NCBI RefSeq assembly: GCF_000337495.1 | Contig: NZ_AOIS01000014.1 | Span: forward strand, 1 to 55,180 | DNA from: Haloterrigena salina JCM 13891 | GTDB taxonomy: Archaea > Halobacteriota > Halobacteria > Halobacteriales > Natrialbaceae | DNA: 55,180 nucleotides | Reading direction: 5' to 3' | Part shown: positions 8,261 through 16,492 of the stretch, in pieces | Numbering within the stretch: position 1 is the first letter of the stretch | Layout of the letters: each line of letters opens with the position of its first letter | The notes under the pieces: model-generated | Database searches by the model: none | Told to the model about the DNA's origin: nothing | The model's input: the letters and a program-made list of their open reading frames with translations, nothing else | Position numbers and translations under genes: made by a program

Positions 8261-8335
8261 TCATCGAGAAACCATTCATATGACCGAAACGTCTGACCGG
8301 ATAGATTGCGAGCAAGGTCCTTTAGGAGGGTCAAG

Positions 8336-8689
8336 ATGACGTCGTCTAATGACGGAGATTGGGAAAAGGCCGATTCGCTCCCGACAAGGCCACTCCTCAT
8401 AGAAGAACTCACACACATCGAGTCCCAATACGGTGCTAAGGCAACGACTTGGATCGAAGTTAACATTGGGGAAACGAAGCGACAACTCGGTCTCGACGAT
8501 ACTGACGATGAAATAATAATAAATTTCGTCATTATCACGGATAAGACTCGATACCAGTACCGATTCAATGGTGATTTGTGGGTGACTAAGGGTCCCTTCT
8601 CAAATGAATCCGGTCGAGAAACATGGATTTCCGAGGCTGGAAGCCTCTGGACTACGATAGAGAAATTAAAAAATAAAATACACGTATAG
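8336..8689 (+). CDS. Hypothetical protein, small acidic/aromatic
   Basis: A 117-residue protein with no recognised family. The start is decided by a good Shine-Dalgarno (ggagg at 8326-8330) six bases before the ATG at 8336; an upstream in-frame ATG at 8306 lacks one. The sequence alternates strand-like segments (TTWIEVNIGE, EIIINFVIITDKTRYQYRF) and ends in a basic helix. It sits between the internal recombinase and the CBASS-like operon, which points the other way. Codon use is AT-rich like the rest of the element's left arm. Confidence 0.55.
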   Translation: MTSSNDGDWEKADSLPTRPLLIEELTHIESQYGAKATTWIEVNIGETKRQLGLDDTDDEIIINFVIITDKTRYQYRFNGDLWVTKGPFSNESGRETWISEAGSLWTTIEKLKNKIHV

Positions 8690-8747
8690 AACCAACAGAT
8701 GAACCAAGTAAATACTATTAAGTTCAACCTTTGAAGCGATCTACAAC

Positions 8748-9320
8748 TTAGTCTTTTGCCGCTTCAAAAGCCTTACCGGTAATCGCCTCTCGCATCTCTT
8801 TCGTCGTCGAAATCTGCTCTAACAGCTTTTCTTCCCCCCGTACGTACTTGATCCAATAATACCAGAGACTGCTCGCATCTGGACTGTCCATGTTCAACTC
8901 GCGGCGCCGTTCCGCCAGCTCGTCAAACCGATCCTGCACCTCATCGTCCGAACACGACCCGTCCGGCAGCCTCACCATCAGGAAGTCACGTAACTCGTCG
9001 AACAACGCATGATGGCGATTCGCTGACTTCCGGAACCGTTCTGACCGCTGATCCGGCTTCGCCGCACGCCGATACCCCGTGATGATGGCCATCACTCCCG
9101 GTATGGCGAACGTCGTCCACGCCGGCCACACCGTCCACAGGGCCTGCGACACCAGCAACAGACTCGCCGCGAACAGCACCGTGTCGAGAAACCGGTTCAG
9201 CCACCGGTAGAAGTTCGCCGCCAGGAAATGCTGGTTATACGTGTGGTTCAGCGAGTCGGCCTTGATCAACGCACTCCGCTCGATCCGATCCCGGACCGAG
9301 GCCGGTTCGTGGTCGCTCAT
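8748..9320 (-). CDS. SLATT-domain two-TM protein, probable CBASS effector
   Basis: A 190-residue protein. Residues 45-64 and about 66-82 form two closely spaced membrane helices. They are preceded by an amphipathic helix (RIERSALIKADSLNHTYN) and followed by a long helical cytoplasmic part (RFRKSANRHHALFDELRDFL). This is the layout of SLATT proteins, a 2-TM family known to accompany SMODS nucleotidyltransferases. In CBASS such proteins are expected to disrupt the membrane when they sense a cyclic oligonucleotide. The ATG overlaps the stop of the CD-NTase by four bases (9317-9320), so synthase and effector are coupled. The family call rests on layout and context. Confidence 0.75.
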   Translation of the reverse strand: MSDHEPASVRDRIERSALIKADSLNHTYNQHFLAANFYRWLNRFLDTVLFAASLLLVSQALWTVWPAWTTFAIPGVMAIITGYRRAAKPDQRSERFRKSANRHHALFDELRDFLMVRLPDGSCSDDEVQDRFDELAERRRELNMDSPDASSLWYYWIKYVRGEEKLLEQISTTKEMREAITGKAFEAAKD

Positions 9321-10279
9321 TCGTCCACCTCATCGCCGACCGCCTCACTGTACGCCTCGTCCGCCGCGTCCGTGTTGCCTTGTCGGCGAAGCCGCTGTGC
9401 CCGCCGCACGTGTTTCCGTGCCTTTCGCGCCGCCTCGATGGCGTCACGCCGCTCCTGCGAGTCCATGTGCTCGTCCACCCGCTGGCCGTTCACGGGTTCG
9501 CGCGTCCCGTTCGAAATCCGGCGCGGCAGCTGCTCGAAGAAGCCCTCGACCAATTCTTCCGTCGACGCCTCCTTGTCTGGATGTGTGCGGACGTAGTGGT
9601 ACGCCATCACCTCCGCGTGATAGGAGGACACCGGGGAGCCGTTGTTGTCGTTGAACTTCTTGGCGACCCGGGCCACCTTCTGCAGCCGCCCGCCACGCGC
9701 CTGGTCGACGGCATCGAACTGGTTCTTGTACTGCCGGGGATTCGTCTGCACCCACGACCGGCCCTCGCTGTACGAGTCCGGGATCACGTAGCCGTCACCG
9801 CTCCGGAACGCCGGCGCCACCTCGGCCGTGAAATCGTGGAACTTGATGGCGACCACGTTTCGGTCGATACTGACATCGGAATTCGGATACCGCTTCTCCA
9901 ATGCCCGCTTCACCGCTTGCAGACAGTTCCGCGCCCCGTTCTCGTCCCGTCGCCACTGTCCGTGCTCGTTCTCGTCAAGCACGACCATGATGTCCGTGTC
10001 CGAGTCCTCGTCCAGCGGCCCGACCATGGTTCCCCGCGTATGCGACCCGAACTGGTGGCTGTCCTCGACCGCCAGCTCCTCGTCCAGCACGTCATCGAGG
10101 CGTTGCCGCCGCTCATCGATCACCTCGCCTTGCCGGTCCGTGATTCCGGCCTCGTCGGCGTAGTCGTCGATGGACGTCTGCTCCTCGTCCTGCTCCGCTG
10201 CGGACGATCCGGCACCGCCACTGCCGCCGCCGGGACCGGTGCCGCGGGACCGGGAGCGCGGCGAAATACCGCTGCCCAT
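9317..10279 (-). CDS. CD-NTase (SMODS-type cyclic oligonucleotide synthase)
   Basis: A 320-residue nucleotidyltransferase of the cGAS/DncV-like class. The Gly-Ser active-site motif is seen at about residues 77-79 (FGSHTRGT), the metal-binding pair at 92-96 (DSDTD), and a third acidic position near 149-153 (HDFTAEVAPAF). A helical C-terminal region follows. The start is ATG at 10279, two bases after the upstream stop; an in-frame GTG at 10291 would overlap that gene. The first 35 residues are Gly/Ser-rich and disordered and begin Met-Gly-Ser-Gly, so methionine removal would expose an N-terminal glycine. It lies between a TGT-like protein and a SLATT effector, which places it in a CBASS-type antiviral operon. 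The nucleotide product is not predictable from sequence alone. Confidence 0.88.
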   Translation of the reverse strand: MGSGISPRSRSRGTGPGGGSGGAGSSAAEQDEEQTSIDDYADEAGITDRQGEVIDERRQRLDDVLDEELAVEDSHQFGSHTRGTMVGPLDEDSDTDIMVVLDENEHGQWRRDENGARNCLQAVKRALEKRYPNSDVSIDRNVVAIKFHDFTAEVAPAFRSGDGYVIPDSYSEGRSWVQTNPRQYKNQFDAVDQARGGRLQKVARVAKKFNDNNGSPVSSYHAEVMAYHYVRTHPDKEASTEELVEGFFEQLPRRISNGTREPVNGQRVDEHMDSQERRDAIEAARKARKHVRRAQRLRRQGNTDAADEAYSEAVGDEVDE

Positions 10280-10281
10280 GG

Positions 10282-11055
10282 TTACGACCACCCCCGGACC
10301 GGGAAGTAGGCGTCAAGCGGTGCTTGTCCGATGCTGAGCGCGGACCGGACCGCGGCCGCCCACTGCTCGTACTGCCGGACGACCACCGCGGCCGGTTCCG
10401 ATCCGACGTCAGTAGCACGGAGCCAGCGTTGTCCGGCAGCGCCCGACACGGCCGGCGGCAGCCGTGGCAGCAGGTTCTCTGACTGCAGGCCGATCATCAG
10501 GATATCGTCGGGGTCGTATTCGACCGCGATCTCCTGGATTCGTTCCAGCAGCGCCGGGAACCGGTACCCGTACGAGAAGTACTGCACGCCGTAGTAGGCG
10601 ACCCGGTCGACGTCGTGGTAGTCGAACACCTCGTAGCAGATGTCGCGTTCGTACGGGGATTCGCCTTTCACCAACGGGATGGGTTCGATGCCGTGGTCAC
10701 GGAGCCGTGGGATCGCGTTGGCCAGGTTCGCCGCGTAGTCACGAACCGTTTCGACGCGGAGCGTCCGCGGATCATCGCGGTAGACCGGGGTGTCGCACGG
10801 GACGATGGCGGTGGCGCCGTACTCCGTGGCGACCGAGACCTCCCGGTCCGGGAACCACAGTTCGAGCTCTTCGTCGTCGAACGTCGACGTGAGAATGACG
10901 TCGGCCCCGAGCTCGTCGGGTGTCCACCCGTTCTGCTGGAAGCGGTCGACGTACCGCTCGTCGATCATGACGGTCGGGATGGACGAGGTCTGTTGCGCCA
11001 CAGCGACCTGTGCGGGTTTCGGTTCGAGCCGGGGAATGGGACCAGTAGCCTCCAT
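10282..11055 (-). CDS. TGT-like protein, probable type IV CBASS Cap10 homologue
   Basis: A 257-residue protein whose pattern fits the beta/alpha barrel of tRNA-guanine transglycosylases: GATAIVPCDTP (80-90), PLVKGES (127-133), VAYYGVQYFSYG (152-163), DPDDILMIGLQSENLL (181-196) and a Gly-rich turn GAAGQRW (205-211). It is much shorter than tRNA-acting archaeosine transglycosylases and lacks their zinc site and PUA domain. It directly precedes a CD-NTase. Type IV CBASS operons are known to contain a TGT-like ancillary protein (Cap10) here, reported to act with a QueC-like partner on the CD-NTase rather than on tRNA. No QueC-like gene is present in this window. The TGT assignment is by motif pattern, not by search. 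Confidence 0.65.
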   Translation of the reverse strand: MEATGPIPRLEPKPAQVAVAQQTSSIPTVMIDERYVDRFQQNGWTPDELGADVILTSTFDDEELELWFPDREVSVATEYGATAIVPCDTPVYRDDPRTLRVETVRDYAANLANAIPRLRDHGIEPIPLVKGESPYERDICYEVFDYHDVDRVAYYGVQYFSYGYRFPALLERIQEIAVEYDPDDILMIGLQSENLLPRLPPAVSGAAGQRWLRATDVGSEPAAVVVRQYEQWAAAVRSALSIGQAPLDAYFPVRGWS

Positions 11056-11245
11056 CTACTGATCCACCTGCCAGGAAGCAAATCGGTCGAAAATCGGGGG
11101 GTGATGAGGCCTCAGCATGTGTTTTCTCGTGAGGTGCTTGCATATACGGGGGTAGGGGATATGAAAGACTAGCAGAACAACTGTACGTGGTAAGATAGCG
11201 TTTCAACTCCAAAGATTTACGGCACAACAATGTGAGTTGTTGTTA

Positions 11246-11986
11246 ATGGCTGACCTCGACGATATTCTGCAGGACGTGATGGAGTGGGGTCAGTATCACG
11301 CGGCGGTGTACCAGACGCTGGTGGAACGCGGGGCGCTCGAACCGACCGACGTTTCCACTTGGTCGGACGTCCCGCAGGGTCGGGTCTACGATATCCTCGA
11401 CGACCTGTACCGGGAAGGCGCGGTCAAGAAGCAGAGCGTCAATCCCACGGTCTACGTGGCCCAGCACCCCGAGAAGATCATCGACCGGAAAGAGGAGGAG
11501 TTCGTCGAGAAAGCGACCGAAGCCAAGCAACAACTGTTCCAGACGTACGAAGTCAACTTCAACGAAGATCTCGGGCGGAACCCTGCCTGGGTCGTGGCCG
11601 GTCGGTCCGGGGTCGTCGACCAAGTCCGGGAACAGCTCGAACTGGCTGAATCACGAATCGATGCACTCGAACGCGAACCCTGGTATGGAGACGACGATAT
11701 CGATCTCCTGCACTCATGCGCGTCCCATGGATGTGACGTCCGGGTCGTCGGCAGGTCCGGCGCCGAAGGCGACCTCGAACCGCTGGCGGACTCCGAGGTC
11801 AATGTCCGGCACTCGACAGACGTGAAAACGTCGTTCTATCTCATCGATGACGACCGCGTGATCCTGAACATCGGCCGTGGCGACACCGGGGTGATGTTCC
11901 GGGATACAACCATAGCAACAGTTTTGGCGACGGAATTCGAGGATATATATAAGACGGCGACTGAGGTGACTGATCCCGATGCATAG
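11246..11986 (+). CDS. TrmB-like transcriptional regulator
   Basis: About 246 residues from the ATG at 11246 (MADLDDILQDVMEWG); TTG codons just upstream are unlikely starts. The N-terminal 75 residues form a TrmB winged helix (YHAAVYQTLVERGALE, then QGRVYDILDDLYREGAVKK). A helical linker follows, and the C-terminal half (AWVVAGRSGVVDQVREQLE to the end) resembles the PLD-like effector domain of haloarchaeal TrmB-family proteins. It reads away from the CBASS-like operon across a gap of about 190 bases and could control both directions. The stop overlaps the next start (11979), so it forms an operon with the YwgA-like gene. Confidence 0.78.
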   Translation: MADLDDILQDVMEWGQYHAAVYQTLVERGALEPTDVSTWSDVPQGRVYDILDDLYREGAVKKQSVNPTVYVAQHPEKIIDRKEEEFVEKATEAKQQLFQTYEVNFNEDLGRNPAWVVAGRSGVVDQVREQLELAESRIDALEREPWYGDDDIDLLHSCASHGCDVRVVGRSGAEGDLEPLADSEVNVRHSTDVKTSFYLIDDDRVILNIGRGDTGVMFRDTTIATVLATEFEDIYKTATEVTDPDA

Positions 11987-12434
11987 AAAATTGCTCCCGC
12001 TGGCGTTGATGTACGCCAACGACGGTGAGCCGATTGAGGGACGCACGCGACTGCAGAAGATGGTGTTCCTGATGCAGAAGGAACTCAAGCAGCGCGATCA
12101 GTCGGGGGTCGTCGGGCTGGAATACGATTTCATCCCCTACGACTACGGGCCGTTCTCCAAGGAGCTCTACGACGACCTGGATGCCATGATCGACCAGGAG
12201 TTCGTGGAGGACACGGAGGAGCCATTGCATTCGGGGAAGGTGAAGTATATCTACGAGATCGAGGACGACGGCGAAGATCTGGTCGACTCAGAGGCTGAAA
12301 CGTGGGATGACGTAGACGCGATTATGCAACTAGCGCAGGAGATCAAAGAAAAGTACAACGATGTGCTGCTCTCGGAGCTTATCGAGTACGTGTACTCGGA
12401 GTATCCGGAATACGCCGAGAAAAGCGTGTACTAA
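11979..12434 (+). CDS. YwgA/Panacea-like protein
   Basis: A 151-residue acidic protein. The pattern RTRLQKMVFLMQKEL (near 22-36) followed by YDFIPYDYGPFSKELYDDLD (near 50-69) is that of the YwgA-like and SocA/Panacea-type domains. These occur in archaeal small proteins, and some relatives act as antitoxins or proteolysis adaptors. The ATG at 11979 overlaps the stop of the TrmB gene by eight bases, so the pair is translationally coupled. A function as regulator or partner of the adjacent defence operon is only inference; no toxin gene is obvious beside it. Confidence 0.6.
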   Translation: MHRKLLPLALMYANDGEPIEGRTRLQKMVFLMQKELKQRDQSGVVGLEYDFIPYDYGPFSKELYDDLDAMIDQEFVEDTEEPLHSGKVKYIYEIEDDGEDLVDSEAETWDDVDAIMQLAQEIKEKYNDVLLSELIEYVYSEYPEYAEKSVY

Positions 12435-12515
12435 CCAGTCCTGGGTCTCGAACGATCAGACACAGCTACGGTAACGAGGCGAGTTTTATGTATCTGTAAT
12501 AGGGAGGAATCGATA

Positions 12516-12629
12516 ATGGTGGAGCAAGCGGAATCGTTAGATAATGACCGTATTTGTATTATCTCACTCTTTGATGGGCCTGTTGTTGCGAATATTATGA
12601 GCCGAAGCCAGTCTGCAGGAGGGTTCTAA
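12516..12629 (+). CDS. 37-residue microprotein
   Basis: A short frame starting ATG at 12516 and ending TAA at 12627-12629. It has a strong Shine-Dalgarno (gggagg at 12502-12507) at good spacing, which is uncommon in this window and is the main evidence for translation. The product has an acidic start (MVEQAESLDND) and a hydrophobic middle (RICIISLFDGPVVANIM). Its 3' end contains the Shine-Dalgarno of the next gene (12635), so the two are probably one operon. No family is recognised. It could be a leader peptide or a small functional protein. Confidence 0.45.
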   Translation: MVEQAESLDNDRICIISLFDGPVVANIMSRSQSAGGF

Positions 12630-12634
12630 GCAAT

Positions 12635-13411
12635 ATGGAGGAACCGATTGGGATCAGTGCCGGCCGTCAAAAGGCCCTGCAAGCCCTCAGGGAAAAAGAT
12701 TCTCTTGAACCGGTCGACAGCCCATCTTGTCTCCAGGACCTGACCGACGCCGTCAACGAGATTTCTGTCCCCGGAGTACTCTCCCCTCCCCGGGACATGG
12801 TAGAACGGCTTGAAGAGATACATAACGAGCTGTCGGACGACGCGAAGCCACACTATATCGGTGACACTCGATTACTCCGTCGGATCAACGCAGCCCGTCG
12901 CCAATGTAACGACTGGATGAGCAAACGGAAGCGGATGGCGGAGATGCCGTCTCCGACGGAGACCGGCCGTGCGAAATACCCAATGCGGCGAGCACAGAAA
13001 TGCAGCCGACGCGAAAACGAGGCCCGCGAGGAGTTAGAGGCGAAACTAGACGGTGTCCAATCGACGGCCTGCGGTGCCCGGCAACGCGCACTCAACGCCA
13101 TCGGATCGTCAGTCGCCGAGCAGACCGAACAGCAACGCGAACAGCAACGAAACGAGCTGTACGACCAGTTGACCGAGGGCGCCATCGTCAAATTCCGCAA
13201 CCCCGAGCTACGGGCGGGCCGGGTCGTCCGGGTGAACAAGAAAAGCGTCCGTGTCCGGTATCCGAACCCGCGGGCTGGTTCGACGTGCCCGATCACCGGG
13301 GAAGAAGAACCCGACGAACGGGAGGACCGCATCCAACTGGACTCAGAGTACCTGGAGCAACTGGATGTTAGAACAATCGACGATGCCGCGGACGTACTCG
13401 ACAGTCTATAG
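12635..13411 (+). CDS. Hypothetical coiled-coil protein with a C-terminal beta domain
   Basis: A 258-residue protein. The first two thirds are helical and rich in Arg, Glu and Gln, including a Gln/Arg-rich coiled-coil stretch (EQTEQQREQQRNELYDQL, about 155-172). The C-terminal part, EGAIVKFRNPELRAGRVVRV then KSVRVRYPNP, looks like a small beta-barrel (SH3- or KOW-like) as at the end of some haloarchaeal DUF3560-type proteins. The start is ATG at 12635 behind aggaggg at 12617-12623. It ends facing the restriction-modification operon, which runs on the other strand. I do not recognise the function. Confidence 0.6.
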   Translation: MEEPIGISAGRQKALQALREKDSLEPVDSPSCLQDLTDAVNEISVPGVLSPPRDMVERLEEIHNELSDDAKPHYIGDTRLLRRINAARRQCNDWMSKRKRMAEMPSPTETGRAKYPMRRAQKCSRRENEAREELEAKLDGVQSTACGARQRALNAIGSSVAEQTEQQREQQRNELYDQLTEGAIVKFRNPELRAGRVVRVNKKSVRVRYPNPRAGSTCPITGEEEPDEREDRIQLDSEYLEQLDVRTIDDAADVLDSL

Positions 13412-13465
13412 ATCCGGGAACAACGGCAGGGAACCGGCACTACCGGTCACACGAGAAAACGTAAG

Positions 13466-16400
13466 TCAGGCGTCCGGATGGTTCTCGATCAGGTACTCGC
13501 GGGCGTCCTCAAGGAACCGGTCGTCCTTGCAGAGATCCGGCTTCTCAGCCTCGATTGCGACGACCTCCAACAGCAGTTTCTGGATGTCCTCACGAGTCCG
13601 CGTACTCGTTTTCCAGTCAGTGTAGGACGTGTCGACGCGTTCCGCGAGCTCTTCGTCGACGCGCTCCGCAATGAAGTCTGCCTCGTCCTCGTCGTCGATG
13701 TACTCCGCGAATCCCTCGTCATTGTCGTCCATCAACGCCGCGAACAGGGCGTGGCCAGATGGTGACAGTCCGCGTTCCTCGGCCTCGTCTTCGATCGACA
13801 GGATCTCTTCCTCCAGTTCGATCAGTTCCTCATATGCGCGGTCGGCAGTCACCTCGTCGCTCTCCCACTTATCGACGACCTCGTGGACGCGTTCACTCAG
13901 CCGCCGGTACCGCGGGTGGTGTTCGGACCGGTCGTCAAGATAATCGTCGGCGGCGCCGGCAACTTCGGTGATCCCCTGCTCCGCCTCCATATCTCGGACG
14001 CGTTCCAGGTGGTCGGCATCGAACTCGACAACCTCGAACTTCTCGTCAAGCCAGTCGGCATTGACCTCGACGTTGTTTTCAACGATTTCTTTCGTCTTCT
14101 CCCGCAACCGCTTCTCGGGTTCGCTCTCGCGGTTCATGCTGCGCTGGTACGCGAGGTACACCTGCGTCAGCCAGCCGTATTTCTGCGGGCGGCCGGTGTT
14201 CTCGTCTTCGAGTTCGCCCATCGGCGCGAGCGTATCGTACAGGTTTTCGACGTCCCGGTACAGTTCCTTGAACCGGCGGCGGGCCTCGGCGTCCTTCCGC
14301 AGGTACGTCAGGCACTCGACCACCGTCTCCGGGTTGTCGTCGACGTCGATGTGGTCGAATAGCGCGACCGCTTCATCGAGCTTCTCGTCGAACTCGCCCA
14401 GGAGTTCGTTGATGTCCTCTGCTGCCGCTTGCCGGACCTCGGGCGGATAGTAGTTCAACGCCTCCTCGACGTTCCCCTCCGCGAACACGCCGGCAAAGTC
14501 GACGATCTCGCCGTTCTCTTTCCCGTCGTCTGGCCGGTTCGTCCGGGCGATCGCCTGCAGCAGGTTGTGGTTCGTCAGCGGCCGGTCGAGATAGATCGTC
14601 TTGAGGATCGGGGCGTCGAACCCGGTGAGTAGCATGCTGCAGACGACCAGGATTTTCGGGTCGCCATCCTCGTCCTTGAACTCCTCAACGATGCGCTCGC
14701 GTTCGCTCTTCGAGGTGTGGTACGTGCGAGTGATCGGGTCGGATTTCCCGGCTGACGAGATCACGACCCTCACTTCCTCCGGGTCCAAATGCTTCTGCAG
14801 TTCCTCGCCGTAGAGTGCGGCTGCCTTCCGGGACGGGGTGACGACCATGCCCTTCCAGCCGCTGGGCGCCAGCTTTGTCCGGTAGTGGTCGACGATCTCC
14901 TCGGCGATGCTCTCGACGCGCGGACGGAGCTCGGCGAGCGTTTGTTGGTTGATCGTCTCCCTGATGAGCCGGTCCCGTTCCTCGTAGTCGAGGTCGCCTG
15001 TCGCGGCCTCGTGGGCTTTGTCCATCACGTCGTCGTTGATCTCCCAATCGCGGTTCCCGTGCCGAAGTTGGAAGTGTACCGGCAGGATCACGTCGTCGTT
15101 GATACCGTCCTCCATCGAGTAGTGGTGGAGGTACCCGTCTTCGTCTCGCGGCTCCGAGTAGTGCTGGAAGGTATTCCGGCCGGCCTCGGTGCTCTCGTTC
15201 ACCGGTGTTCCGGTGAACCCGAAGTGGTAGTAGCTGTGGAGAGCGTTATCGAGTTTGCTGCCCAGTTTCGCTTCCATGAACCGGTGGGCCTCATCGGAGA
15301 GGACGACGGTTTCGTCGTTCTCCTGAATGTTCTCGTCGACGTCCTGGAACAGCTGGATGGTGGTGACGACGACTTGGCTCTGGCCCTCCTCGATCAGTGA
15401 CTGCAGCTGGTCGGCACCGTCTGTGACGATCTCGTAGTGCTCGAAGTCGATGAGCTTCCCGAGGTCGTCCGACATCTGGTCCCGCAGGTTCTGACGGTCC
15501 ACTAGGATTAGCACCTGCGGCGTCTTGATGATGTCCGGCCGGTACAGCAGGTTGCGCGCGGTGAAGAACATGGTGAACGACTTCCCGCTGCCCTGCGTGT
15601 GCCAGATCAGTCCATTCTCGAACCGGCCGCGACTGACTCGCTGCAGGATGGCGTTCGTCCCGTGATACTGCATATGCCGCGGGATAATCTTCGCGTTGCC
15701 GCCCGGCTGCCGCTGGTAGAACACGAAGTGCTTCACGATGTCCAGCAGTGCTCCCGGCGTCAGCAGCGAGTGCGCCATCTCTTTGAGTTCGCTGTGGGTG
15801 CCGATTGGGTCGTCGGGCTGCCACGGGTTGTAGTGCGTCTCGGGGGCATCGATGGCACCGTACCGTGCGTGTTCGTGGTCTGCGGCGACGTTGAACAGGA
15901 CTGGGGCGAAGAGCCGAGGTGCGTCCTCCTCGTAGGTATGGAGGTCGTCGATCGCGTCGGCAACTGTGCTGTCCTGGGTAAGCGACTTGAGCTCTGTTAC
16001 GACGAGTGGGATGCCGTTGACGAACAAGACAACATCCGGGATCACCAGTTCGTGCTGGCGGACGCGGAACTGGTTGGCTGCGATCAGCGAGTTGTTCTCC
16101 GGCGTCTCGTAGTCGACAAGGTCGACGATCACCTTCTCCGAGGTGCCGTCCGATTTGGAGAGATTCACCTGCCGTCCCTTCTGCAAACGTTCCTGGACGT
16201 TGCGGTTGGCTTCGAGCAGGCTGTCGCCGGTGAAGTCGCGGCGGAGCGACGTGATCACGTCGTCGACGTTGTGATCGGTGACCGGCTCGTTAACCGCGAT
16301 CAGTTGCTCGCGCAGCAGCTCCCAGTAGATGACCTCGCTCTTATCGTCGCGGTCGTATTTCGCGTCGAGCTGTACGCCGCCGTCCGGTTCGTCGGGGCCG

Positions 16401-16492
16401 CCGTAGGTGTCCCAGCCGGCGTCGGCCAGCCAGTCGAGCAGCGCGTACTCGACCTTCTGCTCGTTGAATTCGGGGAAGCTATTCTGGCTCAT
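13466..16492 (-). CDS. hsdR: Type I restriction endonuclease subunit R
   Basis: A 1008-residue motor and nuclease subunit. The N-terminal PD-(D/E)xK nuclease shows PDVVLF (152-157) and the ELKS box (167-170). The helicase core has Walker A in HTQGSGKSFT (about 298-307), the DEAH box at 400-403 (LSDEAHRF), TGTP at the motif III position, and motif VI as LQAIARTNRP. The C-terminal 300 residues are helical and acidic, as in subunits that dock on the methylase core. Its start overlaps the end of hsdS by 14 bases. Together with hsdS and hsdM it forms a complete ATP-dependent type I system, with no frameshift visible. Confidence 0.95.
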   Translation of the reverse strand: MSQNSFPEFNEQKVEYALLDWLADAGWDTYGGPDEPDGGVQLDAKYDRDDKSEVIYWELLREQLIAVNEPVTDHNVDDVITSLRRDFTGDSLLEANRNVQERLQKGRQVNLSKSDGTSEKVIVDLVDYETPENNSLIAANQFRVRQHELVIPDVVLFVNGIPLVVTELKSLTQDSTVADAIDDLHTYEEDAPRLFAPVLFNVAADHEHARYGAIDAPETHYNPWQPDDPIGTHSELKEMAHSLLTPGALLDIVKHFVFYQRQPGGNAKIIPRHMQYHGTNAILQRVSRGRFENGLIWHTQGSGKSFTMFFTARNLLYRPDIIKTPQVLILVDRQNLRDQMSDDLGKLIDFEHYEIVTDGADQLQSLIEEGQSQVVVTTIQLFQDVDENIQENDETVVLSDEAHRFMEAKLGSKLDNALHSYYHFGFTGTPVNESTEAGRNTFQHYSEPRDEDGYLHHYSMEDGINDDVILPVHFQLRHGNRDWEINDDVMDKAHEAATGDLDYEERDRLIRETINQQTLAELRPRVESIAEEIVDHYRTKLAPSGWKGMVVTPSRKAAALYGEELQKHLDPEEVRVVISSAGKSDPITRTYHTSKSERERIVEEFKDEDGDPKILVVCSMLLTGFDAPILKTIYLDRPLTNHNLLQAIARTNRPDDGKENGEIVDFAGVFAEGNVEEALNYYPPEVRQAAAEDINELLGEFDEKLDEAVALFDHIDVDDNPETVVECLTYLRKDAEARRRFKELYRDVENLYDTLAPMGELEDENTGRPQKYGWLTQVYLAYQRSMNRESEPEKRLREKTKEIVENNVEVNADWLDEKFEVVEFDADHLERVRDMEAEQGITEVAGAADDYLDDRSEHHPRYRRLSERVHEVVDKWESDEVTADRAYEELIELEEEILSIEDEAEERGLSPSGHALFAALMDDNDEGFAEYIDDEDEADFIAERVDEELAERVDTSYTDWKTSTRTREDIQKLLLEVVAIEAEKPDLCKDDRFLEDAREYLIENHPDA

